64,000 nt of DNA, from contig JAXFJE010000031.1 in the NCBI GenBank assembly GCA_034168985.1, positions 43,085 through 107,084 of the forward strand, read 5' to 3'. Below the pieces are notes generated by a model. The model was not told where the DNA came from. It did not search any database and was given only the letters and a program-made list of their open reading frames with translations. This document shows, piece after piece, positions 62,501 to 64,000 of this stretch (the first letter of the stretch is position 1; the number at the start of each line of letters is the position of its first letter). The position numbers and the translations under genes were made by a program. The stretch comes from JALEVB01 sp022768265. GTDB lineage: Bacteria; Bacillota_I; Bacilli_A; Erysipelotrichales; Erysipelotrichaceae.

Positions 62501-62703
62501 GACACTTCAACCTATATCGTAGTCCAGTACGTAACAGATTGATTTTAGATATTTCTAGTGCCGAGAAACAACAAGCCACACTAGAAATAACTCCAGCGCC
62601 TACTGCAACCACAGATCCTAGCGCCGAAACAACTGAAGAACCATCTACATCTGCCGATGTGCAACCAACAGCTAGTGTTCAGCCGACTGCTACTGCAGAA
62701 TAA
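59527..62703 (+). CDS. Large secreted GH73 endo-beta-N-acetylglucosaminidase (autolysin)
   Basis: Secreted peptidoglycan hydrolase of 1058 residues. A signal peptide ends near QQVEA-YDF (about residue 32). An N-terminal region of about 290 residues has no recognised domain. The glucosaminidase domain covers about 320-435 with catalytic Glu333 in YSMACLESAYGTSNLAREKNNLFGW. An SH3-like segment follows (GVINTYGVPIKEKADNNSK). A Pro/Thr linker with PEPTT-type repeats lies near 677-700, then a second long beta-rich part, and a Pro/Thr/Ala tail. No LPxTG, transmembrane anchor or choline-binding repeats. Start GTG with GGAGGGG eight bases upstream. Confidence 0.9.
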   Translation: MKKFINIILSFCLVWSIMAISKQDIVQQVEAYDFTYAMNCGNYEVDIVRDDGGFQSYGCYGNFNDAKSKMYELGKDAVVRHPSSASPTKIIAMVSGTAYSYPSRYGKNTLDITQYNGNVANQKTTYVTMHRELYYQGTESYDGNGEGKIHINVTGFDGYTTLKGVDLIPTKYTEKEIPIMLGGSNTGKYTEQPFMTHIYKAEYVVEQSGNYRDLVFYWYSGWSGPSTYPAKNRHAVGLAPDWMETGHKYYSYDGYTFYSDPYYQNKVGTYYNYYQFLPLRTKSNISAGTYNTFLSSKGYNSSSKLWNQGQTFVNGQNTYGVNALLVYSMACLESAYGTSNLAREKNNLFGWSAYDSDPNSASYFSSVEQGINEHMGINLRGYLDINDFRFFGPHLGNKGSGINLKYAADPYWGYKIAAIAYEIDKCANGYNGQLTDYNNYSLGVINTYGVPIKEKADNNSKTLYNSQYGATYQKNFMVTILNESSNFIKTNTVNPLNGSNVISGKDKGLVNYDFNNSVGYIQANYVDKVSQGSNVEEGTRPTGEFVFKITNFGWDQNKLVIKGEAYQPGIYVTSSNTLKHRLWLENAYFEQKEYPLTTNVNKDYATFETSLDVSQLADGTYKFMVDYSYGEFSEYNGYKYLAGIEVPAEQTIANKKISFSKADELVLMKVETINVPDPEPTTSPEPTTPPEPTTPPDPTIKKTLAASPTQFDYVDGNKLAISGMALIKGMDAKEGSNIKHEIVFVDSDSGKEVKAYTAVTSKDPINLGDGYTYEMTHFESVIDINELVEAGYSNYTIMIRITNGDTVMSDNLLNSEFLAMPAIKQIDGKNVYFIQNQEYRFRYELLINNIALDWSTINKANKRNSLYSSLALTIDDDENMNVEAASWIYNINYDDPSKITYQFILADVKTGKTFELKEVNSNACAVDYSKLMKLSYDYSNACFKVTNDLKQIPDGSYIVYMEIYNGEYHDIFEVTDYYDEMKLEVTAANTGRHFNLYRSPVRNRLILDISSAEKQQATLEITPAPTATTDPSAETTEEPSTSADVQPTASVQPTATAE
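61552..61623 (+). repeat. Pro/Thr-rich coding repeat in the autolysin
   Basis: Imperfect tandem 18-base units encoding P-E-P-T-T-x (four to five copies ending PPDPT). It is a flexible linker, and length change by slippage is possible. Confidence 0.75.
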
Positions 62704-62704
62704 A

Positions 62705-62736
62705 CAAAAGGTCATAGCAAATGCTATGGCCTTTTA
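62705..62736. terminator. Bidirectional terminator between autolysin and M42 genes
   Basis: AAAAGGTCATAGC (62706-62718) pairs with GCTATGGCCTTTT (62723-62735); A and T flanks serve both strands. Confidence 0.85.
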
Positions 62737-62744
62737 AAATACAA

Positions 62745-62763
62745 GGATCATCTAAAATGATCC
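62745..62763 (-). terminator. Second hairpin downstream of the M42 peptidase gene
   Basis: GGATCAT pairs with ATGATCC around CTAAA. There is no strong T run on the minus strand. Confidence 0.45.
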
Positions 62764-62774
62764 TAAAAAAGTTA

Positions 62775-63797
62775 TTAATTAAGTTGTAAATAAAGCTTTA
62801 ATAAGGCGTAAGTTGCTTCACATGCTTTAAAATGTGAGCGTTCCATCCCATGAGAAGCATAAACTCCAGGACCTATCAATGCTCCTTTGATATCGTTGCC
62901 ACCACGTAAAGCACAAGAAACGTCGGAACCATACATTGGGTAGATATCAACGGCATGATTGATATTAGCTTCTTTAGCTAGGGTGATAAGCTTTGAAGTC
63001 ATATCATAGTCATATGGTCCACTGCTATCTTTAGCGCAGATCGAAACATCATATTCGCTACAGTTTAGATCAAGACCAATACACCCCATATCAACGCCCA
63101 ATAACTCTTTGATATCCAAAGGGATGTAACTATTGCCATGACCAACTTCTTCATAAACCGTAAAGATGAAATAAACTTTGCGGTTTAAAATTAAGTGCTT
63201 ATCTTTGATTTCTTTTAGTAAGGTCAAAAGAATGGCAGCACTTAATTTATCATCTAAGAAACGGGATTTGATAAAGTCGTGTTCAGTAATTTGAAATTTA
63301 GGATCGATGCAGACGATATCGCCGCTTTGGATGCCGTATTTAGAAACATCATCTTTATTTTTTACTTCAAGATCTAAACGTACTTCTAAATTATCGATAT
63401 TTAATTCTTTGCTTTGAGCATCAGGAAAGACATGCGAAGCGCAAGAAGTTGACAAGATGGTACCTGTGTAACAGTTTCCATCACGAGTATAGATGCGACA
63501 ATATTCACTGTTTAAAGTATTTAACAGTGGAGAACCAAGCGTTGTTAAAGCTAGCTTGCCATCACTTTTAATAGATCTAACCATTAGTCCCAAGGTATCA
63601 ACGTGGGCGCAAATTCCTAATGGATCATTTCCATCACTTACTTTAACGATGAGATTTCCTTTAGCCGTTATATCATATTCATAACCTAACATCGAAATTT
63701 CGTCTACTAAAAATGAGATAGCTTTTTTGGTATAGCCAGTAGGGCTATCCGTATTGATCAATTTTTCTAACGAATCATAAAAAAATGTTTTGTTCAT
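62775..63797 (-). CDS. M42-family metallo-aminopeptidase
   Basis: Cytoplasmic, self-compartmentalising (tetrahedral) dizinc aminopeptidase of the glutamyl aminopeptidase/PepA-FrvX type. Metal and catalytic residues appear in order: AHVDTLGLMV, SRFLDDKLSA, VYEEVGHG, GLDLN, YGSDVSCALRGG and ASHGMERSH. Start on ATG at 63797 gives 340 residues and places GGAGG six bases before it; the in-frame ATG at 63809 contains that site. Probably trims peptides for nitrogen supply. Confidence 0.92.
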   Translation of the reverse strand: MNKTFFYDSLEKLINTDSPTGYTKKAISFLVDEISMLGYEYDITAKGNLIVKVSDGNDPLGICAHVDTLGLMVRSIKSDGKLALTTLGSPLLNTLNSEYCRIYTRDGNCYTGTILSTSCASHVFPDAQSKELNIDNLEVRLDLEVKNKDDVSKYGIQSGDIVCIDPKFQITEHDFIKSRFLDDKLSAAILLTLLKEIKDKHLILNRKVYFIFTVYEEVGHGNSYIPLDIKELLGVDMGCIGLDLNCSEYDVSICAKDSSGPYDYDMTSKLITLAKEANINHAVDIYPMYGSDVSCALRGGNDIKGALIGPGVYASHGMERSHFKACEATYALLKLYLQLN

Positions 63798-63816
63798 AAT
63801 ATCCTCCATATATTTT

Positions 63817-63844
63817 ATTTTATGCTTTTTTAGCTAATTCGCAA
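63817..63844 (-). promoter_or_regulatory. Promoter of the M42 peptidase gene
   Basis: On the minus strand TTGCGA (63844-63839), 16 bases, TAAAAT (63822-63817). Confidence 0.5.
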
Positions 63845-63975
63845 TCTTTTTTAAAATGAAAGCGAATACAGGCAAAAAATAACTTGCAAAAGAAAGATAA
63901 ATGATATAAGATAAATGGGCTGTAAAAATAAAGCAGTGAAGAAAAAGGTCGATGAAAAAAAGATAAAAAAAGTAG

Positions 63976-64000
63976 TTGACATAAGGGATGAAAACTGGTA
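63976..64000 (+). promoter_or_regulatory. Strong promoter cut by the window end
   Basis: Consensus TTGACA (63976-63981), then 17 bases ending TGG and the first two bases (TA) of a -10. It reads out of the window to an unseen gene. The A-rich stretch from 63850 to here holds no gene that I can see. Confidence 0.6.

Noticed and set aside
63850..63975. Small gene in the A-rich end region
   Set aside because: No open frame with a ribosome binding site and plausible composition on either strand; only the outgoing promoter is supported.

Overview
This window is a contiguous, gene-dense stretch of a low-GC Bacillota (Firmicutes) chromosome. The evidence is AT-rich DNA, strong GGAGG ribosome binding sites, TATAAT-type promoters that often carry a TGn extended -10, and the classical Gram-positive gene orders ffh-rpsP-khpA-rimM-trmD-rplS and rpsB-tsf / pyrH-frr-uppS-cdsA-dxr-rseP. 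The protein repertoire (MEP-pathway dxr, YolD/Y-family polymerase pair, M16 YmfF/YmfH pair, FemABX protein, clostridial-type ferredoxin, glycyl radical enzyme) suggests a fermentative anaerobe, possibly of the Erysipelotrichia. That placement is inference. No tRNA, rRNA, CRISPR array, insertion sequence or prophage was found.

Layout. 1-4.7 kb: ptsI, a split Alg14/Alg13-type glycosyltransferase, a HAD phosphatase and a convergent FemABX transferase. 4.8-14.4 kb: a complete de novo UMP operon, pyrB-pyrC-carA-carB-pyrK-pyrD-pyrF-pyrE, behind a transcription attenuator. 14.5-18.5 kb: yebC-family gene, a decayed HAD gene, tmcAL, a monoacylglycerol-lipase-like hydrolase and a 57-residue ferredoxin. 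18.5-23.9 kb: miaB, a degenerate RNase J and ftsK/spoIIIE. 24-25.8 kb: YolD plus a Y-family translesion polymerase. 25.9-34.5 kb: glycyl radical enzyme YjjI and activase YjjW, then a BMP-type nucleoside-binding lipoprotein, a VOC protein, a YjjU-like patatin and the ATPase and two permeases of a nucleoside ABC importer. 34.5-37.5 kb: M16 peptidase pair and a small SSB-like protein. 37.6-48.4 kb: SRP/ribosome/tRNA-maturation genes, signal peptidase, RNase HII, DprA, topoisomerase I, TrmFO and a Xer recombinase. 48.5-57.3 kb: S2, EF-Ts, UMP kinase, ribosome recycling factor, and undecaprenyl-phosphate/phospholipid/isoprenoid synthesis ending in a DUF368 (PopT-type) lipid translocase. 57.4-63.8 kb: galE, an unrecognised anchored protein, a large secreted GH73 glucosaminidase and an M42 aminopeptidase.

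The genes join into a few themes. Pyrimidine supply combines de novo pyr genes, UMP kinase and a nucleoside importer. Translation and tRNA modification form the largest group. Envelope building links UppS, CdsA, PopT, FemX, GalE and the autolysin.

The most notable lead is the neighbourhood of yjjI-yjjW with nucleoside-uptake genes and a YjjU-like patatin. As I recall the E. coli map, yjjU-yjjV-yjjW-yjjI lies beside deoCABD, so a glycyl radical enzyme of unknown substrate sits next to nucleoside metabolism in two distant lineages. Other points are the RNase J with a lost active site, the pyr attenuator without a recognisable PyrR box, a probable leaderless tmcAL mRNA, a 29-T tract and a three-lesion HAD pseudogene.
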